Made by a program: the position numbers and the translations under genes. A stretch of DNA of 64,000 bases, taken from Caldisphaera sp. Lineage in GTDB: Archaea; Thermoproteota; Thermoprotei_A; Sulfolobales; Acidilobaceae. Shown here piece by piece: positions 53,414 through 62,410 of the stretch. The number at the start of each line of letters is the position of its first letter. Position 1 is the stretch's first letter. Under the pieces are notes generated by a model. It saw nothing but the letters and a program-made list of their open reading frames with translations, ran no database searches and had not been told where the DNA came from. The stretch lies in contig NZ_JAGDXI010000044.1 of NCBI RefSeq assembly GCF_023256325.1, positions 62,001 to 126,000 of the forward strand, in the 5' to 3' direction.

Positions 53414-53443
53414 ATTTACTAATTTGCTCTTGGGGAATGTTAA

Positions 53444-53938
53444 ATGCCTGCTAAAGGAGCCAAAGAGGAACAATTTAAATATGTGCTGAGGATCGCTGAA
53501 ACAGACATAAACGGTAATTTAAACATTATATTGGGTTTAAGCAAGATTAAAGGTATCGGATATCAAACTGCTTTAGCCATTGTTAGACACTTAAAGATTG
53601 ATCCCAATAAAAGAATAGGTTATCTAAGCAATGAGGAAATAAAGCAACTAGAAGACGTTATAAGCGATCTAACCAAGCTAAAGTTACCGAGCTGGATGTA
53701 TAACAGAAGAAAAGACTATGAAACCGGATTAGATAAGCATCTTATTGGAGCAGATTTAATATTTGTTGCTAGGAGAGATGTTGAAAGAGAACAAAAAGTT
53801 AATTCTTGGAGAGGAGTTAGACATAAACTAGGACTTAAAGTAAGAGGACAAAAAACTCATACTACCGGTAGATTAGGTATGACTATAGGAGTTAAGAAAG
53901 AGAAGGTGGAAACAAGTGGGGGATCCCAAAAGCAGTAG
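53444..53938 (+). CDS. rps13: Ribosomal protein uS13
   Basis: 164 residues, small-subunit head protein that contacts tRNA and the B1 intersubunit bridges. Seen: FKYVLRIAETDINGN, IILGLSKIKGIGYQTALAI, RRKDYETGLDKHL and the C-terminal SWRGVRHKLGLKVRGQKTHTTGR motif. The start is ATG after GGGGA. It overlaps rps4 by 23 bp, so the two are coupled. Confidence 0.97.
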   Translation: MPAKGAKEEQFKYVLRIAETDINGNLNIILGLSKIKGIGYQTALAIVRHLKIDPNKRIGYLSNEEIKQLEDVISDLTKLKLPSWMYNRRKDYETGLDKHLIGADLIFVARRDVEREQKVNSWRGVRHKLGLKVRGQKTHTTGRLGMTIGVKKEKVETSGGSQKQ

Positions 53939-54455
53939 AAAGAAGTGGGAAGGGCCTGGACATCCATGGATTAAGTCCAGGTTAGAAACAGAGATGAAAA
54001 TAATAGGAAAGTATGGATTGAGAAATAAAAAAGAACTCTGGACTGCAGAAACTATAATAAGAACAGTTAGGCATCAAGCAAGAAATTTACTTGCCTTACC
54101 AGAACCTCAAAGATCCGAAGTTGGTAAAAGCCTTTTGGATAGATTATACAAACTAGGCTTAATTGGAAAAGATTCAAGCCTTGATGATATTTTAGGATTA
54201 ACTTCGGAAAATGTATTAGAAAGGAGATTACAAACCATAGTATTAAAGAAAGGAATGGCAAAAACAATTTATCAGGCTAGACAATTCATAACTCATGGAC
54301 ATATAGCCATAAATGGTAAAAGAGTTACAAATCCAGGATATTTAGTAACGAGAGAAGATGAAGATAAAATAACATATGCGTTAGGTAGTCCAATTAAAGA
54401 TATGATGGAAAGTAAAAGTAGTGAAGAAAATCAAGGTGAAGAGGGTGAGTCTTAA
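53916..54455 (+). CDS. rps4: Ribosomal protein uS4
   Basis: 179 residues, primary 16S rRNA binder. Seen: the archaeal N-terminus [33 protein letters not shown], and the S4 RNA-binding domain [31 protein letters not shown]. The acidic C-tail ([12 protein letters not shown]) is typical of archaea. The start is GTG after AGGTGG. Its stop overlaps the rps11 start by one base. Confidence 0.97.
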   Translation: MGDPKSSRKKWEGPGHPWIKSRLETEMKIIGKYGLRNKKELWTAETIIRTVRHQARNLLALPEPQRSEVGKSLLDRLYKLGLIGKDSSLDDILGLTSENVLERRLQTIVLKKGMAKTIYQARQFITHGHIAINGKRVTNPGYLVTREDEDKITYALGSPIKDMMESKSSEENQGEEGES

Positions 54456-54850
54456 TGGCGTTTAGAGAGCTTAGGTGGGGAGTAGCTCATATATATAGCA
54501 GTTTTAATAATACAATTATACACATAACAGATCTAACCGGTTCTGAAACGTCATCAAGAGTTTCAGGAGGTATGGTTGTTAAAGCTGATAGAGAGAAACC
54601 ATCTCCATATGCAGCTATGATTGCCGCAATAAGAGCAGCTCAGTCATCTATGGATAGGGGTATAACAGCAATTCATATAAAAGTAAGAGCACCCGGAGGC
54701 CATGGACCTAAAACACCTGGACCAGGAGCTCAATCAGCTATAAGAGCTTTAGCTAGAGCAGGTTTCGTTATTGGGCGTATAGAAGATGTAACACCTATAC
54801 CTCACGATACTACAAGAAGACCTGGCGGAAGGAGAGGTAGAAGAGTCTAA
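54455..54850 (+). CDS. rps11: Ribosomal protein uS11
   Basis: 131 residues, small-subunit platform protein near the mRNA exit. Seen: [68 protein letters not shown] and the end [19 protein letters not shown]. The start ATG follows GAGGGTGAGTCTTA and shares an A with the rps4 stop. A 72-bp gap separates it from rpo3. Confidence 0.98.
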   Translation: MAFRELRWGVAHIYSSFNNTIIHITDLTGSETSSRVSGGMVVKADREKPSPYAAMIAAIRAAQSSMDRGITAIHIKVRAPGGHGPKTPGPGAQSAIRALARAGFVIGRIEDVTPIPHDTTRRPGGRRGRRV

Positions 54851-54922
54851 ACTATTTTTTTAATATAAATTTAATTAGCCTGGTATTATTATTTATTTTG
54901 CAGATGCTTAGGTGGCATAAAA

Positions 54923-55759
54923 ATGGAAAAAAGTGTTGATGTATTAGACCTTAAAAATAACAAAATAACAGTATATCTAGAAGGATTTCCGATAGCATTT
55001 GGTAATGCTCTTAGAAGGCTTGTATTATCTGATGTGCCTACTATGGCTATTGATTATGTATACTTTTATGATAATGATACAAGCGTTTATGATGAAATCA
55101 TAGCCCACAGACTAGGATTATTAGTTTTAAAATCTGATGATGCTATCCATAAATATAATTTGCCAGAAAAATGTGCTGGTAAGGATGAAACTGATACTTC
55201 TTGTTATGTCCAAGTGGTTCTTGAGAAAGAGTTAAGCGATGAAAGCTCCTCAGGCATATATGTTAAAGCATCAGATCTTAAGTTTTCTGATGAGAATATA
55301 AAGCCTGCATATCCTGATACTCCCATAGTTTATCTTGCTCCCGGTCAAAGGATTCACTTAGTTGCCTATGCAAGGTTAGGAAGAGGTAGAGAGCATGGAA
55401 AATGGAGTCCTGCCTCTACATCTATTTTACAATACACAACTATGGTTGATGTAAAAGGGAGCGAAGCTAATGAAGAGTGCATAAAATGTGTTTCTTATTA
55501 TAAAGAAGTTGAGGAAGCTCTTAAATCAAAAGAGAACAAAACGATAGAATATAAAACAAATATAAATACAAGCGGTTTAAGATATTGTGAAGATAGTGCA
55601 TGCAAGAATGTAATTAAAGTTAGATACGATAGCAATAAATTGTTGCTTACAGTAGAATCTAATGGCTCTTTAGAACCACAGCAAATTATTTTAGAAGCCT
55701 CTAAAAGCCTTGATAGGAGGGTAGAAGCGCTGCTGGAAAAAATTGAAAAGGGTGAGTAA
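54923..55759 (+). CDS. rpo3: DNA-directed RNA polymerase subunit Rpo3 (RpoD)
   Basis: 278-residue assembly subunit, equivalent to Rpb3/alpha. Seen: YLEGFPIAFGNALRRLVLSDVPTMAID, the DEIIAHRLGLLVL motif, and the AYARLGRGREHGKWSPAS stretch. The insert domain carries cysteines EECIKC, RYCEDSAC and others, compatible with the iron-sulfur cluster known in some archaeal Rpo3 proteins. The start is ATG after AGGTGG. It partners with Rpo11 and Rpo10 (encoded 2 kb downstream). Confidence 0.96.
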   Translation: MEKSVDVLDLKNNKITVYLEGFPIAFGNALRRLVLSDVPTMAIDYVYFYDNDTSVYDEIIAHRLGLLVLKSDDAIHKYNLPEKCAGKDETDTSCYVQVVLEKELSDESSSGIYVKASDLKFSDENIKPAYPDTPIVYLAPGQRIHLVAYARLGRGREHGKWSPASTSILQYTTMVDVKGSEANEECIKCVSYYKEVEEALKSKENKTIEYKTNINTSGLRYCEDSACKNVIKVRYDSNKLLLTVESNGSLEPQQIILEASKSLDRRVEALLEKIEKGE

Positions 55760-55761
55760 AT

Positions 55762-56121
55762 ATGAGAAGAGAGATTACAAATGAGCTGTTAGTTAATACG
55801 CTTAAGAATTTGAGGAAGCAGTATAAAAATACTAAATCTAAGGTTTGGCTTTATATTGCAGAAATATTATCAAGACCTGCAAGAAGAAGGGTCATAGTTA
55901 ACCTAAATAAAATTAACAGACTAGCCAATGATAATGATATTATAATAGTTCCTGGAAAAGTATTGGGAAGCGGTAAATTGAACAAAAAAGTTACTATTGC
56001 TGCATTCTCATTCTCAAAAGATGCTGTAGAAAAAATAAGATCCTCTGGTAGCAACAGTATTACTATAGAAGAAGTGATGAAAACGAACCCCGAAGGTAAG
56101 AATGTAAAAATAATAGTGTGA
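55762..56121 (+). CDS. rpl18e: Ribosomal protein eL18
   Basis: 119 residues, large-subunit protein shared by archaea and eukaryotes. Seen: ITNELLVNTLKNLRKQYKNTKSKVW, the LSRPARRRVIVNLNKINRLA segment, and PGKVLGSGKLNKKVTIAAFSFS. The start is ATG, preceded by GGGTGAGTA that overlaps the rpo3 end. Part of the classic archaeal block rpo3-rpl18e-rpl13-rps9-rpo10. Confidence 0.97.
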   Translation: MRREITNELLVNTLKNLRKQYKNTKSKVWLYIAEILSRPARRRVIVNLNKINRLANDNDIIIVPGKVLGSGKLNKKVTIAAFSFSKDAVEKIRSSGSNSITIEEVMKTNPEGKNVKIIV

Positions 56122-56133
56122 GGTGGTATGAGA

Positions 56134-56577
56134 ATGGAAGAAATAGTAATTGATGGAAGTAATACAATATTAGGTAGGCTAGCAAGCCATGTAGCTAAAT
56201 TATTATTAGAAGGAAACAAGGTTGTTATTCTAAATTCTGAAAAAATTGCCGTTAGTGGAGATCCATCGAAATTAATTCAATTTTATAAAGATACAGTATT
56301 AAATGTTAAGACTCACTATTCTCATAAATGGAGGCCAAAGAGAGCTAGATCACCAAGCAGGTTGGTTAAAAAGACTGTAGCAGGCATGTTACCAAAAAAT
56401 AATAAGAAAGGTGAAGATGCTTTGAAAAGACTCAAAGTTTATGTTGGCATACCAAAAGAATATAAAAATAAGCAACCTATAAAACTACAGTTTACAGTAG
56501 ATAAATTAGGAGGCAAGTTTACGACCCTTCAAGTAATAGCTGAGAATATGGGATGGAAGGTGGGTGCTGTTGAGTAA
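56134..56577 (+). CDS. rpl13: Ribosomal protein uL13
   Basis: 147 residues, large-subunit protein near the L3 site. Seen: VIDGSNTILGRLASHVAKLLLEG, VVILNSEKIAVSG, HKWRPKRARSPSRLVKKTVAGMLPK and KRLKVYVGIPKEYK. I prefer the ATG of MEEIVID, 8 nt after GAGGTGG, over the ATG two codons earlier which is too close. Its end overlaps the rps9 start. Confidence 0.97.
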   Translation: MEEIVIDGSNTILGRLASHVAKLLLEGNKVVILNSEKIAVSGDPSKLIQFYKDTVLNVKTHYSHKWRPKRARSPSRLVKKTVAGMLPKNNKKGEDALKRLKVYVGIPKEYKNKQPIKLQFTVDKLGGKFTTLQVIAENMGWKVGAVE

Positions 56578-57022
56578 CCTAAATCTGGTAGTGTCAACAG
56601 GCAAAAGAAAAAAAGCAGTAGCTACAGCTATAATAAAACCTGGTAGCGGTAAAGTCAAGGTAAATGGCGTTCCTGTAGAGATTATTCCAAACACTATGGC
56701 AAGAGTAAAAATAATGGAACCAATTTTATTGGTTGGGAAAGAAGTTATGAATCTAATAGACATAGAAGTAAGAGTGAGCGGAGGGGGAGTTATGGGACAG
56801 GCTTCTGCATCAAGAACTGCTATAGCAAGAGGGATAATTTCATTTTTCAAATGCAATGATAGCAGCGAAGAGTGCGAGAAGAGAAATAAAATTGCCGAAA
56901 GAATTAAGCAAATATTTGAAGAATATGATAGGACAATGCTATCTGGTGACTATAGAAGAACAGAACCTGAAAAATACATGAGATACAGCGCCAGAAGGGG
57001 ATGGCAGACATCATATAGGTGA
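56570..57022 (+). CDS. rps9: Ribosomal protein uS9
   Basis: 150 residues. Its C-terminal tail reaches the P-site tRNA. Seen: [51 protein letters not shown] and the invariant end [19 protein letters not shown]. The likely start is TTG (SNLNLVV), about 6 nt after GGTGG, two codons inside the track GTG. It contains an inserted Cys-bearing loop ([12 protein letters not shown]) before the tail. Confidence 0.97.
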   Translation: MSNLNLVVSTGKRKKAVATAIIKPGSGKVKVNGVPVEIIPNTMARVKIMEPILLVGKEVMNLIDIEVRVSGGGVMGQASASRTAIARGIISFFKCNDSSEECEKRNKIAERIKQIFEEYDRTMLSGDYRRTEPEKYMRYSARRGWQTSYR

Positions 57023-57027
57023 AAAAT

Positions 57028-57267
57028 ATGTTACCTCCAGTTAGATGTTTAACTTGTGGAGCCCCATTAGGGCACTTATATGAACCATTTAAGAAAAGAG
57101 TTGAAGCAGGAGAGGATCCTGAAAAGGTATTAGATGATTTGGGAGTAAAGAGATATTGTTGCAGAAGAACTTTATTTACTAGTATAGCTTATATAGAACA
57201 AATTTCCAAATATAGCACGTCCAGAATTGCAAGGTATAAGGAATTAGAAAAGGGTGCAAACGCTTGA
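57028..57267 (+). CDS. rpo10: DNA-directed RNA polymerase subunit Rpo10 (RpoN)
   Basis: 79-residue zinc-binding assembly subunit. Seen: [20 protein letters not shown] (CX2C) and [14 protein letters not shown] with the second Cys pair. The start ATG (MLPPVR) follows GGTGA by 5 nt; the track start GTG is part of the Shine-Dalgarno. Its TGA overlaps the TTG start of rps2 by 4 bp. Confidence 0.97.
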   Translation: MLPPVRCLTCGAPLGHLYEPFKKRVEAGEDPEKVLDDLGVKRYCCRRTLFTSIAYIEQISKYSTSRIARYKELEKGANA

Positions 57268-57884
57268 GTGAAGAAGAAAATAAGGAATTACTAGTATCTT
57301 CAGATACATACAAGAAAGCAGGAGTTATTTTTGGAACGCAGATATGTACAAAATATATGAGAGAATTTGTTTATAAAATATTACCTGATGGATTCTATCT
57401 ACTAGATGTTAATAAAATAGACGAAAGAATTAGGATAGCAGGGAGGTTCTTATCTACATTTGACCAGAAAAAGATAGCCGTTGTATCAACAAGAATTTAT
57501 GGTCAAAGACCCATAACAATTATGTGTGAAAAACTTGGTTGCAAAGCAATAAGTGGTAGAGTTATACCGGGTATTTTTACCAATCCAAACTTAGAGAGTT
57601 ATATAGAACCGGATGCTGTAATAATAACCGATACCAGAACTGACAGACAAGCTTTGGTAGAGGCTTCCAAAATCGGCTTACCAGTAGTTGCATTAGCTGA
57701 CACAGACAACAAAATAGAAGATGTAGATCTCATAATTCCTGCAAACAATAAAGGTAGAAGAAGTTTAGCTTTAGTTTATTGGCTATTAACAAGAGAAATA
57801 ATGAGAAACAAAGGATTGCTAGCACCAGGTCAAGAACCTGATTTCACATATGAAGACTTTGTAACAAGCAGAATTAAAAAATAA
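57264..57884 (+). CDS. rps2: Ribosomal protein uS2
   Basis: 206 residues. Seen: [98 protein letters not shown]. It lacks the long bacterial coiled coil, as expected for archaea. The start is TTG overlapping the rpo10 stop. Last gene of the cluster; the usual followers enolase and mevalonate kinase are absent here. Confidence 0.97.
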   Translation: MSEEENKELLVSSDTYKKAGVIFGTQICTKYMREFVYKILPDGFYLLDVNKIDERIRIAGRFLSTFDQKKIAVVSTRIYGQRPITIMCEKLGCKAISGRVIPGIFTNPNLESYIEPDAVIITDTRTDRQALVEASKIGLPVVALADTDNKIEDVDLIIPANNKGRRSLALVYWLLTREIMRNKGLLAPGQEPDFTYEDFVTSRIKK

Positions 57885-58070
57885 TCAACACTTTACTCTC
57901 ATTACATTTAATATATCTCTTATTTCCTCTAACAATTCATTAATAGCAATCAATTTTCCTCTAGACTCTTCTCTTTTAGCCATTTCAGAAACATCTCTTT
58001 CTAATAAATCAAGCCTTATATAAACCATATCAAGCAGCTCTCTTGGATCTTTCTTTTCTATATTTTCCAA
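57885..58070 (-). CDS. Small coiled-coil protein, unknown
   Basis: 61 residues, charged and helical (DPRELLDMVYIRLDLLERDVSEMAKREE), ending in Cys. Heptad-like Leu/Ile spacing suggests a short coiled coil. I start at TTG, 5 nt after GGTGA, three codons inside the track GTG. It abuts the rps2 stop with no gap. Function unknown. Good ribosome-binding site and even composition support a real gene. Confidence 0.6.
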   Translation of the reverse strand: MENIEKKDPRELLDMVYIRLDLLERDVSEMAKREESRGKLIAINELLEEIRDILNVMRVKC

Positions 58071-58213
58071 ATTATTCACCTTATTTAAACAAGCAGATAA
58101 ATCATTAAAAATCTTCTTTTAGAATTGGGCGAAATTTGTAGTAATAGACCAGCAATAACTTTTAAAGTGGTGGGTGATATACATATAGAGGGTTTAAATA
58201 GGGGGGTGCTAAA

Positions 58214-58603
58214 ATGCAGTCAACTTACAACATAGAGGACGAATATAACAAAAAGCCAAAAGTTGTAGGACGTCATGTCTATGGAAATGTTAAGGGATGC
58301 AGAAACACTAACCTATTAAAAGACGAAAAGGGTTTAACTAACCTTTTAATTAAGGCTGGAAATGCTGGAAATATGACAATTCTAGATGTTAAAACGTGGA
58401 AGATTGGCGAAGGAGTTAGCGCTGTGGCTATTGTATTAGAAAGCCATATAACAATACATACATGGCCAGAATATAAATTTGCTACAGTGGATGTATATAG
58501 TTGCGGTTCTCATACAGATCCCAAAAAAGCTTTCGATTTCATAGTAAATGCCCTCGATCCAGAGGATGTTGAATTCGGTATGACAGATAGGAGCCTGGAA
58601 TAG
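58214..58603 (+). CDS. Pyruvoyl-dependent S-adenosylmethionine / arginine decarboxylase
   Basis: 129 residues of the prokaryotic AdoMetDC family (SpeH). Seen: [25 protein letters not shown], the autocleavage region [13 protein letters not shown] where Ser becomes the pyruvoyl group, and [19 protein letters not shown]. Crenarchaea carry two paralogues, one true AdoMetDC and one arginine decarboxylase on the same fold; by sequence alone I cannot decide which this is. It acts in spermidine/agmatine synthesis. The start ATG follows GGGGGGTG. A GC-rich hairpin starts 5 nt after the stop. Confidence 0.92.
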   Translation: MQSTYNIEDEYNKKPKVVGRHVYGNVKGCRNTNLLKDEKGLTNLLIKAGNAGNMTILDVKTWKIGEGVSAVAIVLESHITIHTWPEYKFATVDVYSCGSHTDPKKAFDFIVNALDPEDVEFGMTDRSLE

Positions 58604-58607
58604 GAAA

Positions 58608-58641
58608 GGCCCCCGGGTTCAGGCATTTTGGCCTGGGGGCC
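58608..58641 (+). ncRNA. GC-rich hairpin of unknown role
   Basis: GGCCCC at 58608 pairs with GGGGCC at 58641 and CAGGC pairs with GCCTG around ATTTTG, with a CGGGTT bulge on the 5' side. About 70 per cent G+C here contrasts with the AT-rich flanks, and in hyperthermophiles such islands usually mark structured RNA. It directly follows the decarboxylase stop, so it may be a transcript 3' end, a regulatory hairpin or part of a small RNA. No box C/D motifs; an ACA occurs downstream, but the structure is short for H/ACA RNA. Confidence 0.4.
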
Positions 58642-58788
58642 AAAGCGAACAAAAAAGAATTAAATCAAAATTATTTTTATTTTGTTAACTGATTTTCTTA
58701 TTTATAACCCTTCGTTCCCTTTATTATGATTATTTCTTATAATTTTCTGCTTATAAAAATCATCCTAAAGAGAAATTCTATAAAATAA

Positions 58789-59271
58789 CTAATTAGGTTT
58801 AATCCAGTTATCTATTGCCTCATATAATTCTTTCATAGTGTTATCATTTAAATTAATTAAAGCGTTAAATGCATCATGCAATAAAATATGGTGTAATACT
58901 TCATCTTTATATATCAGCTTAAATGCAAACTCTAAAAATTTATCATTTTTTATGTTATTATCTTCCAAAACTCTTATTAAAAATTCCATAGCCTTTGATT
59001 CTTCCAAAATATGATTTTCTAATGATTTCAATACCTCATTAGATTCTTGCAGCATAGGAACTTCATTACCTTTATTTAACATTTCTTCAATAAATCCATA
59101 AACAATGCTATGCTTATAGGAATCTAACGAAGCGATAGTTAAAATTAATTTTAACATGGGGGACTCAGCTTTTTCAACAGTTTTTCCTAACTCCTTTGAA
59201 TAAATTTCTTCATCTTTTTTCCATTGTCTAACGTTTTCTATTAGATCTTTGTTGTACAATGATCTCACCAT
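58789..59271 (-). CDS. Ferritin-like di-iron domain protein
   Basis: About 160 residues of four long helices with ferritin-like ligand patterns: WKKDEEIYSKEL, LTIASLDSYKHSI, NHILEESKAMEFLIRVLE, and YKDEVLHHILL. The track ORF extends 52 codons upstream through the antisense tRNA, giving the well-known spurious MDLNHRP start; the ATG of MVRSLYN, or the TTG 12 nt later which follows GGTGAG, is the real start. Downstream of a VIT1-like iron transporter on the same strand, so an iron-handling role is likely. Confidence 0.75.
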   Translation of the reverse strand: MVRSLYNKDLIENVRQWKKDEEIYSKELGKTVEKAESPMLKLILTIASLDSYKHSIVYGFIEEMLNKGNEVPMLQESNEVLKSLENHILEESKAMEFLIRVLEDNNIKNDKFLEFAFKLIYKDEVLHHILLHDAFNALINLNDNTMKELYEAIDNWIKPN

Positions 59272-59362
59272 TTTAATAATTTCTTCTATGTATTTAAATC
59301 TAACATAACTAACCATAATAGAAAATATATAAAAGCCCAAAGTATAACAATGAACTATATGG

Positions 59363-59436
59363 AGCGGGGTAGGGCAGCCTGGTAGCCCGCGGGGCTCATA
59401 ACCCCGAGGCCGGTGGTTCAAATCCACCCCCCGCTA
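59363..59436 (+). tRNA. Initiator tRNA-Met(CAT)
   Basis: Acceptor AGCGGGG/CCCCGCT with the A1-T72 pair typical of archaeal initiators, D arm GGGC...GCCC, anticodon stem CGGGG/CCCCG with three consecutive G-C pairs, loop CTCATAA, T arm GGTGG-TTCAAAT-CCACC. CCA is not encoded. Its last three bases are also the stop codon (minus strand) of the VIT-like gene. A TATA-like AAATATATAAAAG lies about 35 bp upstream. Confidence 0.95.
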
Positions 59437-60051
59437 TATATAAATCCTTAATGCATATTTTACTAGAGAAACAAATGCTATTGCCAATAGACCTAAAACA
59501 ATGTTTTTTATAATATTTATTAAAACATTTTCATTACTGATTTTACCCATATAATATCCTAAATAGCCTAACTCAACAAATGATATAAATAAAGATATTA
59601 TTAAAGCATGTGTTATATTAAAGTTCAAGAAATATGATATAAAGAACGGTAAAGAAATAAGAGATGTGAAAACAAATGCTCCAACTCCGCTCCACAATGA
59701 AACATATAAAGACAGAAAATTAATAGATTTCCCATATATGCTATCCTTTAATGAAACCATAAGTTCCTTTTCTAAATCTTTCAGCTCCTTTAGTCTTTCA
59801 TTTCTTTCAGAAAAGTATACTGATATTACACTGCTAAATATTCCCATAGTTAAAGAGCTACCTAGTATGCTCATTCCTAGAATCAAAGAATTTAAATATG
59901 GTTCATACGCACCTATCATTACACCAAGAGATGCAAAAATTGAATCAAAGGAATTTGTTATAAACATCCTCCTTGCTATAGATCTTACTTCTTTAAAGGA
60001 CTCAACGATCTCAAAAAAATTCTCTAAAAATTTTTTTAATTTATTAAACAT
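59434..60051 (-). CDS. VIT1/CCC1-family iron/manganese transporter
   Basis: 205-residue membrane protein of the vacuolar iron transporter family. Seen: the N-terminal RRMFITNSFDSIFASLGVMIGAY (the NxFDG-like first helix), SLTMGIFSSVISVYFSERNERLKEL with the charged helix that binds metal in this family, and three further helices (LYVSLWSGVGAFVFTSLISLPFFI, ALIISLFISFVELGYLGYYMG, IIKNIVLGLLAIAFVSLVKYA). The start is ATG after AGGGAAT, 1 nt after the ridA stop. It likely exports Fe2+ or Mn2+. Confidence 0.88.
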   Translation of the reverse strand: MFNKLKKFLENFFEIVESFKEVRSIARRMFITNSFDSIFASLGVMIGAYEPYLNSLILGMSILGSSLTMGIFSSVISVYFSERNERLKELKDLEKELMVSLKDSIYGKSINFLSLYVSLWSGVGAFVFTSLISLPFFISYFLNFNITHALIISLFISFVELGYLGYYMGKISNENVLINIIKNIVLGLLAIAFVSLVKYALRIYI

Positions 60052-60052
60052 G

Positions 60053-60433
60053 TTATTCCCTAGCTGCTATAGCCTCTATCTCTATCTGAGCGTTAACAGG
60101 TAAATCATTTACAAATATAACAGATCTTGCTGGATATTGCCCTTTAAAATATTTGGAGTAAATATTGTTAAAAGTAGAGAACTTTGAAGGATCTTTCATA
60201 AAAACTGTTACCTTAACTAAATCATCAAATGATAAATTAGATGCTTCTAATATAGCTTTTAGATTTTCTAATACTCTTTTTACTTGTTCTTCGAAATCAT
60301 CACTCACAAGCTTTCCTGTTTTTGGATCTAATGGAACCTGACCCGAAATGAATAAAAATCCATTAGAAATTATCCCCTGACTATAAGGGCCTACAGGTTT
60401 AGGTGCTTTATCTGTAAAAACTGCCTCTTTCAA
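60053..60433 (-). CDS. ridA: RidA family enamine/imine deaminase
   Basis: 126 residues, trimeric reactive intermediate deaminase that hydrolyses 2-aminoacrylate and related imines. Seen: APKPVGPYSQGIISNGFLFISGQVPLDP, VLENLKAILEASNLSFDDLVKVTVFMKD, the catalytic Arg in YPARSVIFV and the end INDLPVNAQIEIEAIA-like VNDLPVNAQIEIEAIA. The start is TTG after GGGAGGA. First gene of a ridA-VIT-ferritin-like run. Confidence 0.95.
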   Translation of the reverse strand: MKEAVFTDKAPKPVGPYSQGIISNGFLFISGQVPLDPKTGKLVSDDFEEQVKRVLENLKAILEASNLSFDDLVKVTVFMKDPSKFSTFNNIYSKYFKGQYPARSVIFVNDLPVNAQIEIEAIAARE

Positions 60434-60501
60434 ATCTCCTCCCTATTTTTCATTAAAACTTATGAATTAAAAAGCTTAGTGAACTAGAATCGATTATATA
60501 A

Positions 60502-61356
60502 TTAAGCATTATTAATTTTCTTATAAAATTCTGATATTTCTGCAATATCTTTGTCCCCAATTTTTAGTGTATCGCTTAATTTAAGTATATCTAGGACATT
60601 TCTCAAAAGAGGAGTGTAATCAATTCCATAATCGTTAAGATATTCTAAAGTTTTTTCTGCGACATATTTACTTAGCTTAACACTAAAAACTTCTTTATAG
60701 TTTTTATTAATCATCATAGGAAACCTAGATCTTAATTGAACTGAGTCTGCTCCGCCCATAGTTAAAGCCTTTACTAATAGATCCTTATCTATCTTTAATT
60801 TATCTGCTATTTGAGATATTTCAGCTAAAAGGACAGTGTTTGCAGTTAGCAATAAAGTGCTTATAAGTTTAATTATATTTGCATTTTCATTACTCCCTAA
60901 ATAAATATATTCGCCCATATCTTTTAGCAAATTCTGAGACTTTTCATACAACTCTTTGTTTCCACCAACATAGAATATTAATCTACCTGCTTCAGCATCA
61001 GCAGGTCCTCTTTCTATTTTTGCCGAAATATATTTTAACCCATTGTTATTTACAAAATTAATAACATCATTTATTTCATCATAACCCATTGTTGTCATAT
61101 CTATAATTACGCCTTTATAATTATTTAGAATTTTTAGTGTTTCTATAACTTCTTTTCCAGTCGGTAATAATAACAATGCGTAATCAGAATCGTAAGCATC
61201 TGAAACGTTGTTTAAAGGTTTAAATCCTTTCAAATCTGCCAGGATTTTATATGAATTTTTATCAACATCAAAACCTTCTACTTCATATCCTTTACTAACA
61301 AGATTTTTTGCAATTCCTCTACCCATCCTACCTAAACCAATTATAGCTACCTTCAT
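60502..61356 (-). CDS. 3-hydroxyisobutyrate dehydrogenase-type beta-hydroxyacid dehydrogenase
   Basis: 284-residue NAD(P)-dependent beta-hydroxyacid dehydrogenase. Seen: the N-terminal GLGRMGRGIAKNLVSKGYEV, the DMTTMGYDEI loop, and a middle segment AKIERGPADAEAGRLIFYVGGNKE that corresponds to the substrate motif DAPVSGGxxxAxxGTL, although altered (RGPADAEAG). The catalytic Lys region reads NANIIKLISTLLL. Links to methylmalonate-semialdehyde dehydrogenase suggest valine-type catabolism, but glyoxylate reductase activity is also possible. Confidence 0.9.
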   Translation of the reverse strand: MKVAIIGLGRMGRGIAKNLVSKGYEVEGFDVDKNSYKILADLKGFKPLNNVSDAYDSDYALLLLPTGKEVIETLKILNNYKGVIIDMTTMGYDEINDVINFVNNNGLKYISAKIERGPADAEAGRLIFYVGGNKELYEKSQNLLKDMGEYIYLGSNENANIIKLISTLLLTANTVLLAEISQIADKLKIDKDLLVKALTMGGADSVQLRSRFPMMINKNYKEVFSVKLSKYVAEKTLEYLNDYGIDYTPLLRNVLDILKLSDTLKIGDKDIAEISEFYKKINNA

Positions 61357-61561
61357 TCCTGAACGCCTTTAATTTTCTGTTTTATAATAAAGCAATTATA
61401 ACCTTTTTTAATAGAGCATATATAATTATTTAAAAAAATTTTTTATGGTTTAATAAAAGTATTTTATTTAATATTCTCTAGCTATAAATGTTGAAAACTT
61501 TATCCTTAAACTATAACAAAATGTAAAAATTTTAGTTATACCAGAGCATTAGGAGATAAAT

Positions 61562-62410
61562 ATGAAGTTTGCTGATGCGCACTCACATATAAATCCAATT
61601 AAAGGAATGGGATATAAAATATCAGAAAAATTTAAATCTAATGGAGGATGGTTCATTTCTTACGTCTCAGCGTCGCCTTGGGATTACTTTGATGATTTTA
61701 ATGGTTTTGAATCATATAGAAAAATGATAGAATATCAAATAAAAGAGTGCAAGAAATCAAATGAAATAGGAATTAAAACTGTTTGTATAGCTGGTTTCCA
61801 TCCTGAAGATATAGATTTTTTAATCGATAAAATAAAGATGAGCCCAAGCAGCGTCTTAAATTTAGGTTTAAAGGTCATAGAATATGAATCCAATTTATGC
61901 AAAGATGGTATTCTCTATGGTATTGGTGAAGTTGGAAGACAACACTATAAAACCATGCCTGAGAGAGTAGCTATTTCTCAAATTATTTTGGAAAAAGCCT
62001 TTGAATACGCTAAAGATTATGATTGTATGATACACATGCATTTAGAAAATGCTGATATAGATACGGTGAAAATAATAGATTATAATGTTAATAAGGCTAA
62101 TATAAACAATAAAAGAAAAATAGTATTCCATCATGCAAAACCATCAATGTTAATTGAAATCAATAACCTTGGATATTCTTCTACAGTATATGGCATAGAT
62201 GAAGTCTTAAATTTTGTTCTATATAGTTTACCTCCAATTTTTATGATAGAAAGCGACTTTCCTGATAATCCTGCGTACAAGAAAGTTGTATATCCATGGG
62301 AACTTCCAACAAAAATAGTTGAGATTTCTAAAAAATTTAATCTAAGTGAAGAATATCTATATAAAGTTAATATTGATAACATTAAACAATCATATGGTAT
62401 AGAACCTTAA
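61562..62410 (+). CDS. TatD-related metal-dependent hydrolase
   Basis: 282 residues, amidohydrolase-like TIM barrel. Metal ligands visible: DAHSHINP at the N-terminus, GIGEVGRQHY with the bridging Glu, MIHMHLENAD, FHHAKPSM and MIESDFPDNP with the terminal Asp. This is an archaeal branch of the TatD nuclease family; the substrate is unknown. The start ATG follows GGAGAT. It converges with the VWA gene, overlapping by 4 bp. Confidence 0.87.
   Translation: MKFADAHSHINPIKGMGYKISEKFKSNGGWFISYVSASPWDYFDDFNGFESYRKMIEYQIKECKKSNEIGIKTVCIAGFHPEDIDFLIDKIKMSPSSVLNLGLKVIEYESNLCKDGILYGIGEVGRQHYKTMPERVAISQIILEKAFEYAKDYDCMIHMHLENADIDTVKIIDYNVNKANINNKRKIVFHHAKPSMLIEINNLGYSSTVYGIDEVLNFVLYSLPPIFMIESDFPDNPAYKKVVYPWELPTKIVEISKKFNLSEEYLYKVNIDNIKQSYGIEP

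Noticed and set aside
59272-59427. N-terminal extension MDLNHRPRGYEPRG of the 212-aa ORF
   Set aside because: It is the antisense translation of tRNA-Met, a classic artefact. The ferritin-like gene starts near 59271.
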